A stretch of DNA of 64,000 bases from assembly GCF_023053635.1 (NCBI RefSeq), contig NC_086192.1, forward strand, positions 12,997,501 through 13,061,500, given 5' to 3'. The DNA comes from Elgaria multicarinata webbii (lineage: Eukaryota > Chordata > Lepidosauria > Squamata > Anguidae). Position 1 is the stretch's first letter; every line of letters starts with the position of its first letter. Below, one piece after another: positions 1 through 11,249 of this stretch. Both the position numbers and the translations under genes were made by a program. Below the pieces are notes generated by a model. That model ran no database searches. It worked only from the letters and a program-made list of their open reading frames with translations, and was not told where the DNA came from.

Positions 1-153
1 CCTCCAGTATCCAAGGCAGTAAGCCTGTATTTGCCAGTTGCTGTTGCATCATTTCCTGCTTTGCTGGTCCCTGGCTGATGGATGGCTGCTGTGTGAGCAG
101 AGCGCTGCACTAGATGGACCTTCGGTCTGATCCAACATGTTTTTATGTTCTTA
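1..153 (+). mobile_element. L3-type CR1 LINE, 3' end
   Basis: Reads toward CTAGATGGACC, TCTGATCCAACATG and ends TTATGTTCTTA, the 3' terminus of the L3/CR1 group. The left side is cut by the window edge. Confidence 0.7.
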
Positions 154-205
154 TATTAATTTGAATAGGATTGTTTATCAGAGAATGCCTTTGCAGAGTT
201 CTGAC

Positions 206-439
206 CTTAGCAGTGACCTTTTTTTCTGTCTCTGCAGTATTTTCCATAGTTTCTTCTTCCTTGTCTTCCTCTTCCTCTTCTTCCTCTTCCTCCTCCTTCT
301 CCTCTTCATTGTCGTCATCGTCATCGTCATCATCTTCCTCCTCCTCCTCCTCCTCCTCCATTGTTTCTCCCATTTCAGAAGCGGGCTTATCTTCCTGATT
401 TATCAGTGAAGTCAAAAATTCCTCTGCAATCATTTTCAC
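206..439 (-). CDS. LRWD1: LRWD1 coding exon 5 with acidic tract
   Basis: The acceptor TTCTATTAG ends at 440. The frame begins VKMIAEEFLTSLINQEDKP, matching human RVRMISEEL across the junction. It then runs into about 36 residues that are almost only Glu and Asp (roughly 8 E, 8 D, N, 3 E, K, 10 E and a short DKEEE end), encoded by a GAG/GAA/GAT microsatellite. The 3' end is uncertain: a donor after GCTAAG puts it at 206, and another GT lies about 14 bases before that, near 220. The tract sits between the LRR and WD40 halves and is not in the human sequence as I recall it. Confidence 0.82.
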
Positions 440-3400
440 CTAATAGAAGAAGATAATGTCACATTTTAGGTGCAGGAAAGAAACAATTTTCAATGAGCGG
501 ATTCATACATCACACTAACCCCAGACTGAGAATAAGTTACACCGTATCTATACTAGTGGGTCTACACTTGGATTGGCCTTCTGGAAATTCCGTTCTTCGA
601 TCTCCCACACAGACACTCATTTCTGATTTTGCGGAGTTGTTGTTAGCAGAAGGCTGTGTTAAAAGAGCGAGAAGGTATTTTTATGATGGAATGTTTGTGA
701 GTTATGTTCCTTGAAGAAGAGTTCCAGGAGTTATCATACTTGTTACTCATCTTCTGAGAGATTCCATTATATGGAATGATAAAGCAATTTCTGAAAACAT
801 CTCTAACTGTTGCAGTGAGCGCTTCCTTCCAATATTTTGTATTATGGGATACAAGGAGAGACCAGTGAAAAGCTTTCACAGAGAGGAAAGAAGAGGGGCT
901 GGATGAAGAGTAAAGGTTGTTCTTCCTTTTGGTCCTCTTTCCATTCTCCCCCCACAGCCTGCACTTTCTGACCCCATCTCCTTCCATTCCACCTCATTAG
1001 GTCCTATTGGGGGGGCAGAAACTGAGCTCTAATAATGCACAATAATCCCCTCTCCCACCATTTAAACCCCAAGCTGAAGGGGAACAAGTGGCCAGGCATT
1101 TAGAAATCTTCCCTTCAGTGGCTGGCTGCAGGTTCAGACCTTTGCACTGCTTTCAGCGGAAAACGTTTGCCGGCAGCATGCATGTGCAGTCCTTAGATCC
1201 TACTGGTCTTACTACACCATGGCCAGTTCGCCCAATTACCGCAGCCTGCCGTGGCTTATTTAAGCCACAGTGAGTTGCAGTGCATGCCAGTGGACATTTT
1301 TAATATTCAGCCTCCTGTGGGGGCTGCTATGCCTTGCCTACGCAACAACCCCCGACTCCTGGGTTTGGATGATACGGTAAATAGTGGCAATCCCCCACTA
1401 GGGTTTGAATATTCAAAATTATTTTTTTTGCATACACAGCAATCCACCATGGCTTAAGCAGCAATGCAACCCAACTGGCTCTACCACATAGGGGTACATT
1501 CCGTTTGCATACCTCATCAAGAATAATCAGGGTCTGTCCTTATAGTTCTCATGCATATTTTTCCAAACCAATGTCTTTGAATTCAGGGTATGGTGCGAGA
1601 AGGCTTAAAATTCTCCCATTACAACTTTCCAGAAAGCTTTTCTGGGAAGTTAATTCTTAAGTTTAAAAGTCTTTAAAGGCAATTCAGATGCAAATCAAAA
1701 CTGCAAACAGCTTTGTAGAAAGACATCCCACGAACTAGGGAGAAGGAAGTGTCAAAGGGAGTAGAAATACTCAAAGTGGAAAATAATATGGAGTATCAAG
1801 AGCCTTAGAGCTACTTTGTTGGGTAGTATTTTGAACCCCCAGCTGCTGAGTGCACAACCAGCCACACATTATACCTGTGAGATTATGAAGAAACTTGTGT
1901 CATACCCAGGCACAGGCAAAGGAACCTGTAGAAAGTTACTTCACATTTGCAGAAGAGGCAGATACAGTAGTTATCCAAGAACATACAAATTATTGTTGAA
2001 ACAAATTTAACAGTCTTATCTCATTAATGATATCACTAAATTCCTTCCGGCTCCCACTAGCTCTGAGCTTCACAGCCTCAAACTCTCTTCATTCATTCCT
2101 AAACCTCACTGAATCTAACTTCTTCCAACTACTCTGAATCCCCTCAACTCCCCTCAAGAAATTTCAAGCTCCCTAGAATGTATTTATTATCTGTTGCTTT
2201 TAGCCATAACAATAATAGAAAAGAAACTCTGAGGAAATAGATAAGGCTGCAAAAATGCCATCATGCATGCCGTGGACTACTGCAACGTGCCCTGAATCAG
2301 ACTTCCACAACCTGGCACCCTCCAGTTGCTGTAGACTTCAGTGCTTCCTCAGTCTCAGCCTGTGTGGCTCAGGGTCAGAAATCTAATGGGATCTAACTTT
2401 AAAGTAGAGAAATGGAAACGTCACTTGCCTATTCACAAGTTTGGCTGAAACATTTCTATTTGAGAAGCCATTTGATGGCCTTGAATGAACACAATTCAAT
2501 ACTTTCATGATGTTTTATTGTTTGCCGCTGGGCTGATTTTAACTTTTGATATGTTTTTATTCTCATTTTACTATTATTTATGTCGTGATGATAATAATAC
2601 ATGCTGGGATCAAAAGGCAGGGTTTAAAAGTCGAACGAAATACAAAAGGATAACCTAATTCAATTTTTGCAAGGAATTTATACATATTTTTTAGCTACCA
2701 TATAAACATTATCCGTATGAAACAACCAATAGTAAGCTTTCTTTTTGAAAACTGGTATTTGCCGTAACCAAAATAGCTTCATTAACTCTGGATTCCCTGT
2801 CACCCAACCGAATGGATTACTACTAAGTAATGGCATCAAAATGGCAGCACTACAAACCAAGAAAAAAAAGCAAAACCAGGAGTAAAACAAGGGCAAGGGA
2901 TCCTTTTTCTTTTTTTTCCTATTTATGTATTAGACCAGGTAGCAATTTTATCTGGGACAGTTGTCAGAAATTTATCAGGATAAAGGGAACAAAACAGGAA
3001 GTTATAAAAGAAAGCCCTGCCTCTTGCATCACAATTATAAATGCAGGTTTCATAATTTTAAGATAACATCCTCTCAAGCTATGGAAGGGGTGGGTTCTAC
3101 CCTCTCTTTCAAATCCTCTTCTAAATGTACTTTGGACACTAGACCCATTTGAAACCTTCAAGGAATTAGTAGTTTGTGAACCGCCCAGAGAGCTTCGGCT
3201 ATTGGGCGGAATAAAAATGTAATAAATAAATAGTTTCTAAGGAACACTAAAAATGAAATAAAGACGCAAGTGGGTTATGCGTGTATGTGTGTGTCTATCT
3301 GTCCTCTTTCAAGGAGCAAACTCAAGAGGAAACAGATCCTCTGAAAAGAGAAAAGGGCAAAAAAGTTGGGAATAAACTCATACACACATAAAGCAGCAGA

Positions 3401-6400
3401 TTCAGAGATCTAGCATATAAGTAATGGGAACAAACAGAGAAAGGAAAACTTGTTCTAAAATGTACATCCATGTATCTTATAACTAAAACATTCAGCTTCA
3501 CACCAGATAAATGGTTTTTAAGAGACCTAGTTTTTCCTTTGTGTTCAAATTCAAAATACACACGCATCTATAAAACAAGACTTCAAGATGTAGAGCATCT
3601 TTTAAAGAAACTGCTGAAGAGGATTCCTCTTTAGTCTCTTCTCTGCTAGGGCCAGCTGGCCTTAAGAGATCCCCAAATCAGCACACATCCATTGGAAGTC
3701 TCTTAGCTAGTTGTTCTTGCAAATTTGATACCTCTAATACTGCAAGATTCAACTGAATAATTTTTTGGGCTATTTTCAAGAGAAACAGAATCGAAAGAGA
3801 ATGCTCTCTACGTTAATAAACTTACCACTTCTTTTTCTTGCATTCCAAAAGTGATAGGACAGATAGGAAATGCTCTGTTTCAGTGCTGCAGCCTTAGACT
3901 CCAGGTTGCCTAAATGGCACAAGTACGCAGGTTTTTCCTGAGACTTTACTCTGGTCCCACTGCTTGTTTTGCAATCTCTCCAAAGGCCAAAAAGTTACCT
4001 GGGAAATCTTGATCCTTTCTATCTCCAGCTACCTTCCTTTTCAGTTGTAGGAGTAAATTTGCCAAGCAAGAAAAAGGGGCCACATGGCCCTCTTTTCTGA
4101 TGTTAATTTTAAGAGCCTAGAGACACACATAACATTAAACCAGCCCCACTGGTTGCCAGCTAAATATTCTTAAGTCTGGTGTGCTGACTTCCTCCTTGTA
4201 ACACAATGGCCACTTGGCTGAGTTTCAAGATAATAGGGGCTGGTCAAACATGTGCTACAACCTCAATAAAATCTTTTTAAAAGCTGCCTGGGGTTGACTG
4301 ACCTTGAAGAAATTGTGATGTTTCATTTATTTTCTTCAGGAATGCCACTTAGGTTTGTGGGCTGGTGAGTGCATGTTCAGCCATACAGTCACTGGCTGCC
4401 AGACACTAAACAAGGCAGGCAGCATATCTTTCTTGGATGAAGTTATGAGTAGGCACATTTTTAAGTTGCACAGAACTCTTCGTCAGGTAAAATGCCTGTC
4501 TAACGTAGACTGGCGCTTTCTGCATTTATAAAGACTACGTCATGCTGATATAAACATTGAGTTGTACCCATTACAAAGAATGCAAGGTTTTTTATAGCAC
4601 AAATCCTAAATACATTTGCAGCGATAGCTGGTTGTTCCACAGTTAGGCGCTCTTAAATCTACTGGTATCAACGAGTTTAGGCACGCCAAACTCTACATAG
4701 GACTGGGCTGCCAACGTACTTATCACTGCAACTAAAATCTATATGCAATATCAAGACTGCAAGGCTAAACGCCCCTGGAAAAAAGTTCTCCTGCCTTTTT
4801 AGCAGTCTAACAGATCAGCCACTTAAACTTTTAAATCAAGTCAAGCCTTTTACAAGACCGCCCTTTTGTCATGCTCAGGGAGCATTAACATAAATCAACA
4901 GAACACAAAAAGGGGTCAGCGGAAGAGTCTTCCCTATACTAAACAGAAAAATGTAGAGAATGTGGGGGAGGGGGATTTTAGGGTGAATGAGCTGTCTTTT
5001 TATTTTCTGTTATTTATTTATCTACGTAGCTGGAAAAAGATGCATTTATTGGAAACAACCATGAATGGAAAAGAACTCTAAACTCAATTAATCAAGACTC
5101 TATTTGCTGCTTGAAACTACAATATATAAAAGGCTGCAGAGGATCAATGAGGCTGAATTTACCCTCCATCGGGTGAACTCGCTGAGAGAGCTGGGTCCGT
5201 ATGCGACATGGGTTTGTGCAGACCTGATGAACTTTTTCCTGATTGATTTCAACTGCTCGGGAGATAATGCTTTCGGTAACTGATTCCGGAAATTTTTCCC
5301 CCAGTGAGCAGAGACCTAGATGAAGAAAGAAGCATAATTGAACTTCTTTGAAAACACAACACGCAGGATAATCTCCTGTTCTGACTTTGCAATATATGAA
5401 CTTACTCAAAGCGTTGGAGATTGTTTAGCTGAGGGCCTGCTTAAATTGCCCTCACCAGTTGAGATGGGTAGCTTCTAGAGACAGGATCTTTTCTACAGTT
5501 GCACTGAGGGAAAACAATACCCAGGCATAGCCTCCATTGCTGTCTTTTTGGCACCAACTGAAAATGTTTTTACTTGGTCATATTTTGGGCAATTGTTCCA
5601 TCTCCAAATATTTTTATTATGTTTTGAGGAATGAAACCTTTCAACGATAAAATTACAAAAATAAACAAACAATATACAGAAAATAGAAGAATTAAGAGAT
5701 TGTAGAGTCGTCAGCAACGGTTTCTTTTTTTTTAAAAAAAACATAATTTAATTTGCCTGTTTTATTGCATTTTTACTCATCTTATTTTCATTTTAATTCA
5801 TTGCAACTATCTGAGTAGTAGTGGGACACCTGGATATAATTTCTTAAAATAAGTACATGTCTTTGTTGTCAAGCATAGTGGATATAAAAGGGGAAGAAAA
5901 GAGAACAAGCCTTTGGGCACTAATGAAAGAAGTCATCATCATCATATGTCTTACCCTACTGGTCAGCTCTCGGCTATTGATAACTCTCACGTGATTGGCC
6001 AGCTTGGTGATGTCCTTGCCATTCAATTGCCGGAGATTTTGGAGTAGAAACATGACTTTATAGTCATCGTTGGGCTGGAGAAGAAGAAAAAAGGAAAAGG
6101 GAGAGGTCATGAAAGAAATCCTTTAAGTTTGTGATACAAACCCCTATATTCCAATATAGCCCAACAGCGCCATCTAGAGTGTCTCGGATTTGGCACTCCT
6201 GCTGAGAAAGCCACGGCCTGGATCTTTGTCTTAATCCCACATTCCCAATGTAAACTCTTTTTTACAATAACCCTACTGATCTTAACTGGCTAGCTCTTTC
6301 ATAATGGGCCTGGTTCAAATGACACTTCAGGCTCTGTGCTTAACAAAACTGTGGTTCTCTGGGGTTAGCACTCACCACAAGCTGTGCTATTGCACACACA

Positions 6401-9400
6401 ACACTTTAAGCCACGGTTAGAGCCGCTAACCCTGCTGCAGTCGGTCCAACTGTGGTTAGTGAGTGAGCAGAGGTGCCAGGGACTGAAACTCAGACCTTCT
6501 GCACGCAAAGACTGGGTCGTGGCCCCATCTGGAGAACAATAGGTTGGTGAAGATTGAAGGGAGACATGATAGCACTCTTCAAATACTTAAAAGGTTGTCA
6601 CACAGAGGAGGGCCAGGATCTCTTCTCGATCCTCCCAGAGTGCAGGACACGGAATAATAGACTCAAGTTAAAGGAAGCCAGATTCCAGCTGGACATCAGG
6701 AAAAACTTCCTGACTGTTAAGAGCAGTACAACAATGGAATCAGTTGCCTGGTGAGGTTGTGGGCTCTCCCACACTAGAGGCCTTCAAGAGGCAGCTGGAC
6801 AACCATCTGTCAGGGATGCTTTAGGGTGGATTCCTGCATTGAGCACAGGGTTGGACTCGATGGCCTTGTAGGCCCCTTCCAACTCTGCTATTCTATGATT
6901 CTATGAATTAGATGATAAACTTTCAGAGCAATGTTCTTAAATATCTTTGTACAGCATCTAGTTATTACCAGTGGAGACTAGTGGTTCCGATTCCGTTGAG
7001 TATGTAAATCCATTCTGGGTTTCAGTCAGAACCAGCTAGAACTCTAAAGGAGATATCCCAGGTGGTGAAACCTATCTCTAAAATGGGCTCAGCAGCTTGG
7101 AAAAGCGCCTTTAGAGTTCTGGCTAAAACCCAGAATGGATTCAGAGTCTCACCGAATCAGAGCCACCAGCTTCCACTGGTTATTGCAGGGGCTTTGTAAT
7201 TAATACCTAGCGTTACTCTTATTAAACCTTTTCCGATATAAAAAGTGTGACAAACGTATTGTCCCATCAAGTCTGGAAACGCACATCCAGGGTGTCAGCT
7301 GCCAAATATACTCACTGTCAGGTATACATTGTTCACATAAGTCAGCTCCTCCAGCTGCGGGAACTGCTGCAGGGCTGTCACATCTTCCAGGTGGTTGTTG
7401 TCGCAGTTTAAGACGCGGAGATTTGGCAGACTGAGGTTGTCAGGCAGCCGCTCCAGCACATTGTCAGAGAGGTCAAGTTCTTGGAGGTGGCGGAGGTGAG
7501 AAAATAACTGGGGTTCCAAGTCTTCTGTTGTTATTTGCAATCTGGACAAGCTGGGGAGGGTGGGAAAAGTTTCTACCGTTGAGACCCGTGTCGTCAAACA
7601 CTTTGCAGCACCACGCTAAGAAATCCCGAGAGTGGAAACTTCAGGCTCATTGGGATGGAACACCTCTCACAGTGGTTAATTTGTTAATTAGAAGTTAATT
7701 TTAATGAGGCTCAGCAAGGTGCAGTGCCCCCACCAGCCTCGTTTTCAACACTAAGGTCTAGCCCATAAAATCTAAAATAAAAATTAATGTAACTATACTG
7801 TACATTCACTTTTAACTGAATGACTACTTATCTTTATTTTATATTTTGGAGATTTTGCTGTTATTTTAATTGCAGTCCATATTTTATTGTTTCACAACTT
7901 TATCTTGCAAGCCTCCTTGAAGAGGAGGAAGGAAAGGAACCTCTCGTGCAAGCACTGAGTCATTGCTGACTCTTGGAGGGACGCCAGCTTTCGCTGACGT
8001 TTTCTTGGCAGGCCTTATAGTGGGGTGGTTTGCCGTTGCCTTCCCCGGCCGTGATTCCCTTTCCCCCAGCTAACTGGGTACTCATTTTACCGACCTCGGG
8101 AGGATGGAAGGCTGAGTCGACCTGAGCCGGCTGCCTGAAACCAGTTTCCGCTGGGATCGAACTCAGGCTGTGGGGAGAGTTTCGGCTGCAGAAACTGCTG
8201 CTTTACCGCTCCCCACATCCCGTCAGCCAAATCCAGCCCCCATGGTCCCCAGATGGCCACGTCCTTTTCTCCTGACCACCCCACCTTTTCCACGAACCAC
8301 CAATGTTTTGATGGTTCCCGGTCTCCTGTGCAGTTTTGTTCCCCTTCTGTAAGGCTGAAATGCCTCTCATAAGGCTTCGTTCCTGGCAGTAAGAGCTTTA
8401 AACCACAATGTGCTGGTATTTTTTTTTTATTTCTAGCCCCGCCCTCTTGCCTTTGGCCCCACCCACCAGAGTTGAATTCGGTCCTGGAGCTGAAAGAGGA
8501 GCCCCAGACTTCCTCCACAGGCAAAATCTATGTTCCCGTAGTGGTAGACCCTGGACAGTTAAGGCCAGATGTCGTTCGTGAATTTATCAAGCTCTCATGA
8601 AATAATCGAACTACAACCTAAACCGGAAAAAGTCGGTAGTTGAAAATGTGACAGTCTATTTATAGGCATGATGGGTAATAAGAACCTCTCATGTTCAAAG
8701 GGCGTATGATGTTAAATAGTATTTACGGTGTGGTGGGCAATAGCAGGGGAGGGTAATTTGCCTTTATGCCCTAGTTGTGGGCTTCCGGCTGTCATCCAGT
8801 TGGTTACTGTGGGAAATGGCATGGTGGACTTGATGGACCCTTGGTCTGATGAAGCAGGGCTCTTGTGAAGTGAGGCCCACTTACTTAGCATAGTATCAGT
8901 CTCAAATTGAAACTATAGGGTGTTTTTTTAAAAAACTATAACAAGTTTATTGAATTATAACCACTGTCCCCTTGAAAAGTATATAAAGCATTGCAACCGA
9001 ACAACAACAAAAAAGGACAGTGAAGACACTCATGTTCTGGTCTCATGGGGTGAATAGTTCTTGTTCAGTAGCATGTGTTACGCATGTTAAATGGTATTAA
9101 CATTTAAAGCCCTAAACGGCTTGGGGCCAGGCTATCTGAAGGAACGCCTCCTCCCATATGTACCTGCCCAGACCCTAAGGACATCCTCAGGGGTCCTTCT
9201 CCGCGAGCCCCTGCCAAAGGAAGTCAGGCAGGTGGCTACCAGGAGCAGGGCGTTTTCTGCTGTGGCACCCCAGCCGCAGCAGAATGAGCTCCCTAAGGAG
9301 GTTCGCTTGGCACCTACATTATATGCTTTTAGACGCCAGGTGAAGACCTTTTTATTCTCCCAGCATTTTAACAGTCTATAAATAAATTTTAGCTTGGTGT

Positions 9401-9834
9401 TTTAAATTCGTAATTTTGCATTGCTGCTGTTTTTATCTGGTTAAGCTTTTATATTGTATTTTATATTATGGTTTTATACTGTTGTTTTGTTTTGAATTGT
9501 CTTAAATTTGTAAACCGCTCAGAGAGCTTCGGCTATGGGGCGGTATAGAAATGCAATAAATAAATAAATGCTTGCGCAGTTTTACATTTTTGTGATTTAT
9601 TTTAATTTACCCAAACCTCATGCCCTACTAAATTTATATGAGTTTAGCAATATTGTGATCACTTAAACAAAATGAACTTCTAAAAGCTAACTTACCTTTT
9701 ATTTAAAAATTGAGGGAGACCTCTGCGTTTTTAAATAGATATGACTACACTTACTTCAGAGTTTTGATTTTTCGCAGCCTTGTAGATTTGGGCACGGCTC
9801 TTTCCAACAAAAGTTCTGTAGTTATTTTGGACAT
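206..9834 (-). CDS. LRWD1: LRWD1 (ORCA), 5' half of gene, coding exons 1-5
   Basis: Leucine-rich repeat and WD repeat protein 1, a nuclear protein that binds the origin recognition complex and repressive chromatin marks. Five coding exons are visible at 9755-9834, 7316-7550, 5955-6074, 5163-5315 and about 206-439. All have AG/GT borders and compatible phases, giving about 274 residues. Residues about 27-105 are the leucine-rich repeats (LQELDLSDN, LPDNL and LEDVTAL motifs). The next 90 residues match the conserved cap and linker (FLLQNLRQLNGKD, RELTSRV, YGPSSLSEFTRWRV), which follow the human protein closely. Residues about 224-259 are almost pure Glu/Asp. The WD40 repeats are absent because the gene leaves the window on the left. 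The 5' UTR is probably spliced from the CpG-rich promoter at 18.5 kb shared with ALKBH4. Identity comes from recall of the human protein, not a search. Confidence 0.93.
440..3171. other. LRWD1 intron 4, left part: degraded interspersed material
   Basis: No exon was found. A perfect short palindrome (GTGGCTTATTTAAGCCAC) lies at 1251-1268 in what looks like an old MITE-like stretch (about 1080-1470). At 2290-2360 there is a degraded half of the CCACAACCTGG-type palindromic MITE seen intact at 21046. The rest is AT-rich and unassigned. Confidence 0.45.
3172..3231 (+). mobile_element. L2-type LINE tail
   Basis: A short 3' tail (GTGAACCGCCCAGAGAGCTT, a GGGCGG box, and an AATAAATAAATA end) identical in pattern to the longer L2 copies elsewhere in the window. 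Confidence 0.7.
3232..5162. other. LRWD1 intron 4, right part
   Basis: Single-copy looking intronic sequence. I recognise no exon, RNA gene or repeat family here. Confidence 0.4.
5163..5315 (-). CDS. LRWD1: LRWD1 coding exon 4
   Basis: A 153-base, phase-0 exon with acceptor TTCATCTAG and donor GTAAAT. The frame reads VSAHWGKNFRNQLPKALSPE through HVAYGPSSLSEFTRWR. The human counterpart contains VTAHWEKF and YGPESLSEFTQWR. A longer open frame overlaps this exon in another phase on the same strand and is not the coding one. Confidence 0.92.
5955..6074 (-). CDS. LRWD1: LRWD1 coding exon 3
   Basis: A 120-base, phase-0 exon between the acceptor TTCTTCTCCAG and the donor GTAAGA. It encodes PNDDYKVMFLLQNLRQLNGK and continues to NSRELTSR. 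This matches the end of the LRR cap in human LRWD1 (NDNLKVSFLLPTLRKVNGKD). No breaks. Confidence 0.92.
6370..6530. mobile_element. MITE fragment and tRNA-SINE fragment
   Basis: 6395-6450 contains the TTTAAGCCACGGTTAG motif shared with the element at 29041. 6465-6525 resembles the reverse complement of a tRNA-type SINE promoter (CTCAGACCTTCTGCACGCAAA). Both are degraded. Confidence 0.35.
6549..6906 (+). mobile_element. CR1 LINE, 3' end
   Basis: About 360 bases covering the C-terminal reverse-transcriptase reading frame ([20 protein letters not shown]) and the CR1 3' terminus with repeated ATTCTATG octamers. 5'-truncated, as usual for CR1. Confidence 0.88.
6969..7178. mobile_element. hAT-type palindromic MITE with 8-bp target duplication
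   Basis: A 210-base element in LRWD1 intron 2 begins CAGTGG and ends CCACTG. Its arms are inverted copies of each other over roughly 75-90 bases (for example ATTCTGGGTTT against AAACCCAGAAT, and AGAACTCTAAAGG against CCTTTAGAGTTCT). Flanks are GTTATTAC (6961-6968) and GTTATTGC (7179-7186), an 8-bp duplication with one change. TIR start and duplication length fit the hAT superfamily. It has no coding capacity. Confidence 0.75.
7316..7550 (-). CDS. LRWD1: LRWD1 coding exon 2, leucine-rich repeats
   Basis: The acceptor is CCCTCCCCAG at 7551-7560 and the donor GTGAGT starts at 7315. The 235 bases supply one base to the split Asn codon and then 78 codons. They encode consecutive leucine-rich repeats: LQELDLSDNVLERLPDNL, LPNLRVLNCDNNHL, and FPQLEELTYVNNVYLT. 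Human LRWD1 has the same repeat spacing and near-identical core residues. Confidence 0.93.
7930..8215 (-). mobile_element. tRNA-derived SINE, degraded
   Basis: On the minus strand the sequence includes a GGGATCGAACTCAG-type B-box complement and the conserved block around CTGAGTCGACCTGAGCCGG. The pattern is of an old squamate SINE. Boundaries are approximate. Confidence 0.5.
8758..8872 (+). mobile_element. L3-type CR1 LINE, 3' fragment
   Basis: Contains GTGGACTTGATGGACCCTTG and TCTGATGAAGCAGGGCTCTTG, a diverged version of the 3' end at position 1. Confidence 0.6.
9075..9572 (+). mobile_element. L2-clade LINE, 3' end
   Basis: Encodes the C-terminal tail of an L2-like reverse-transcriptase protein (FKALNGLGPGYLKERLLPYV, PKEVRLAPTLYAFRRQVKTF), then a 3' UTR ending in the GGGCGG box and ATAAATAAATAA tail. 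The frame is interrupted by at least one indel. It sits just upstream of the LRWD1 start exon, in the inferred first intron. Confidence 0.8.
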
Positions 9835-9894
9835 TTTTAATTTCTTCTAGTTGTCAGCAAAACCAAAGTTGTCTGATGTTGTTCCAAAACCTTC
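9755..9894 (-). CDS. LRWD1: LRWD1 exon with start codon (coding 9755-9834)
   Basis: The start codon lies at 9834 and opens a 26-residue reading frame (MSKITTELLLERAVPKSTRL, then RKIKTL), corresponding to the human N-terminus around its SDRLGKIRSL. The exon ends in CTGAA before a GTAAGT donor at 9754, leaving two bases of a codon that the next exon completes to Asn. Upstream, a pyrimidine-rich stretch ending in CAG-like CTAG at 9895-9896 is a good acceptor, so the exon probably begins at 9894 with 60 bases of 5' UTR. No CpG island surrounds this start, which supports an upstream non-coding first exon. Confidence 0.88.
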
Positions 9895-10160
9895 CTAGTG
9901 GGGGGAAAAACAGTAATTAAGAGGACTGCCTAAATGTTGTTCCAATGAAAGATTCAGTTTGCAAACTAAACATCTGATATTGCCAAAATACACAGTCACC
10001 ATGTTATGAAACTGATCAACTATCTGATCTTTATCTTCTTTTGAAAACTCAGAAGGCAGTCGTAGGGTTAGTGAAAAATAATAGTTGTCATTTGTCTGAG
10101 GATAAGCTATGTCGCCAGGTAGAACAGTTTGAGTCAAGGACTGAGATTTTAGACAGCGAA
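9895..10160 (-). other. Unidentified 88-codon open frame upstream of LRWD1 start
   Basis: A protein-like minus-strand frame (SLTQTVLPGDIAYPQTNDNY YFSLTLRLPSEFSKEDKDQI) ends right at the LRWD1 exon acceptor. Stops lie immediately before it, there is no recognised domain, and it falls in the inferred first intron. It could be chance, an alternative exon or an old retrocopy. Confidence 0.2.
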
Positions 10161-10326
10161 ATTCCTACTATTACATAATCCATGAAAATACAACAGGTAA
10201 AGGAGAATTTTATGTTAGGGATGTAGTATATTTATATGTTGGAGACATCATCAATTCCACAGGAGCTAACAAATGGATTCCCATGTATATATCATGTAGC
10301 TAGTTAACCTTACAGTTGCTTCATGT

Positions 10327-10535
10327 TGTCAAAGATAAAAATCCACTTTGGTTGTAAGGCAACTCTTGTTTTATTGAGCGTAATACAGCTGTATGGAGAA
10401 AGCCCTACAGACTAAAGAACTTCTCAACTGGCAGTGTGAAAAGCAGGTATTAACATATACCTATTAGCATCTTAGCAGTTAGCAAAGTTCTAAAACAAAA
10501 CAAAGGCAGATGAAAGAAAACTAGAATGTCAAGTT
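10327..10535 (-). mobile_element. LTR fragment, same family as the solo LTR at 21912
   Basis: About 200 bases in minus orientation match the 3' half of the LTR at 21912-22376, including TACGCTCAATAAAAC with the AATAAA signal and a TTGACA end. The U3 side differs or is missing. Fossil. Confidence 0.65.
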
Positions 10536-11099
10536 ACATTTGCTTGGCAGGAAAGGCTTTGGCCTGCAGCGGGATGGGTGATTACATGTGGATGCTGTCT
10601 GCTATGGATTATTCAGTGTCCATAATAAAAATGTCATACCTTGAATTGTACCAAACAAGAAAGTTAACTATGATCTTTTTTTTTTTAATTACTAAATGTT
10701 TTATTGAAAGATTTTTTTTTTTTTAAAAAAGGGGGGGGGTTCCCCATTGCCCTTTTCTTCTCTTTCCCCAACCCTAAAACATTAGGCTTCCTTTGCATTG
10801 CCACAATTCCCTCTCATAGTCCTACACATATGACAAAAAAAGAGAAGGGAAAAACCACGCAAAACAAAGCATAACGCGCAAGTGAGTTAGTAGCTGCTTT
10901 GGTAGTTATCCACTCAGGCTAGGATTTATTCTCTTCACCACAGATTCATCATGCTTCCCAAAACCGGAGCGAACACAAGTAAGAACTCATTATTGAATCT
11001 ACTCAGTGGCACTGATGACGGCAAAGAAGCAACTTTTCTCTGTCATACTGCATGCAGCAGAGCTTTTCCTAGTGGTTCGTGATCTTTTAAAGTCAGGAA

Positions 11100-11222
11100 C
11101 GGAGGGTGATGTGGTTGAATCTCTGCTGGCACAGTGTGACACAGGCAGCTGGTTAGCTATTGTGTGAACAGAACACTGGACCAGAAGGTCTAATCCAGCA
11201 GCGCTCTTCTTATGTTTGCCAG
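11100..11222 (+). mobile_element. L3-type CR1 LINE, 3' fragment
   Basis: Ends with ATCCAGCAGCGCTCTTCTTA, the L3/CR1 3' signature. Short and diverged. Confidence 0.6.
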
Positions 11223-11249
11223 ACATTAAAGACAAAATTGCTTGTATCC

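Noticed and set aside
171-398. Plus-strand poly-Ser frame
   Set aside because: It is the antisense reading of the LRWD1 acidic microsatellite exon.
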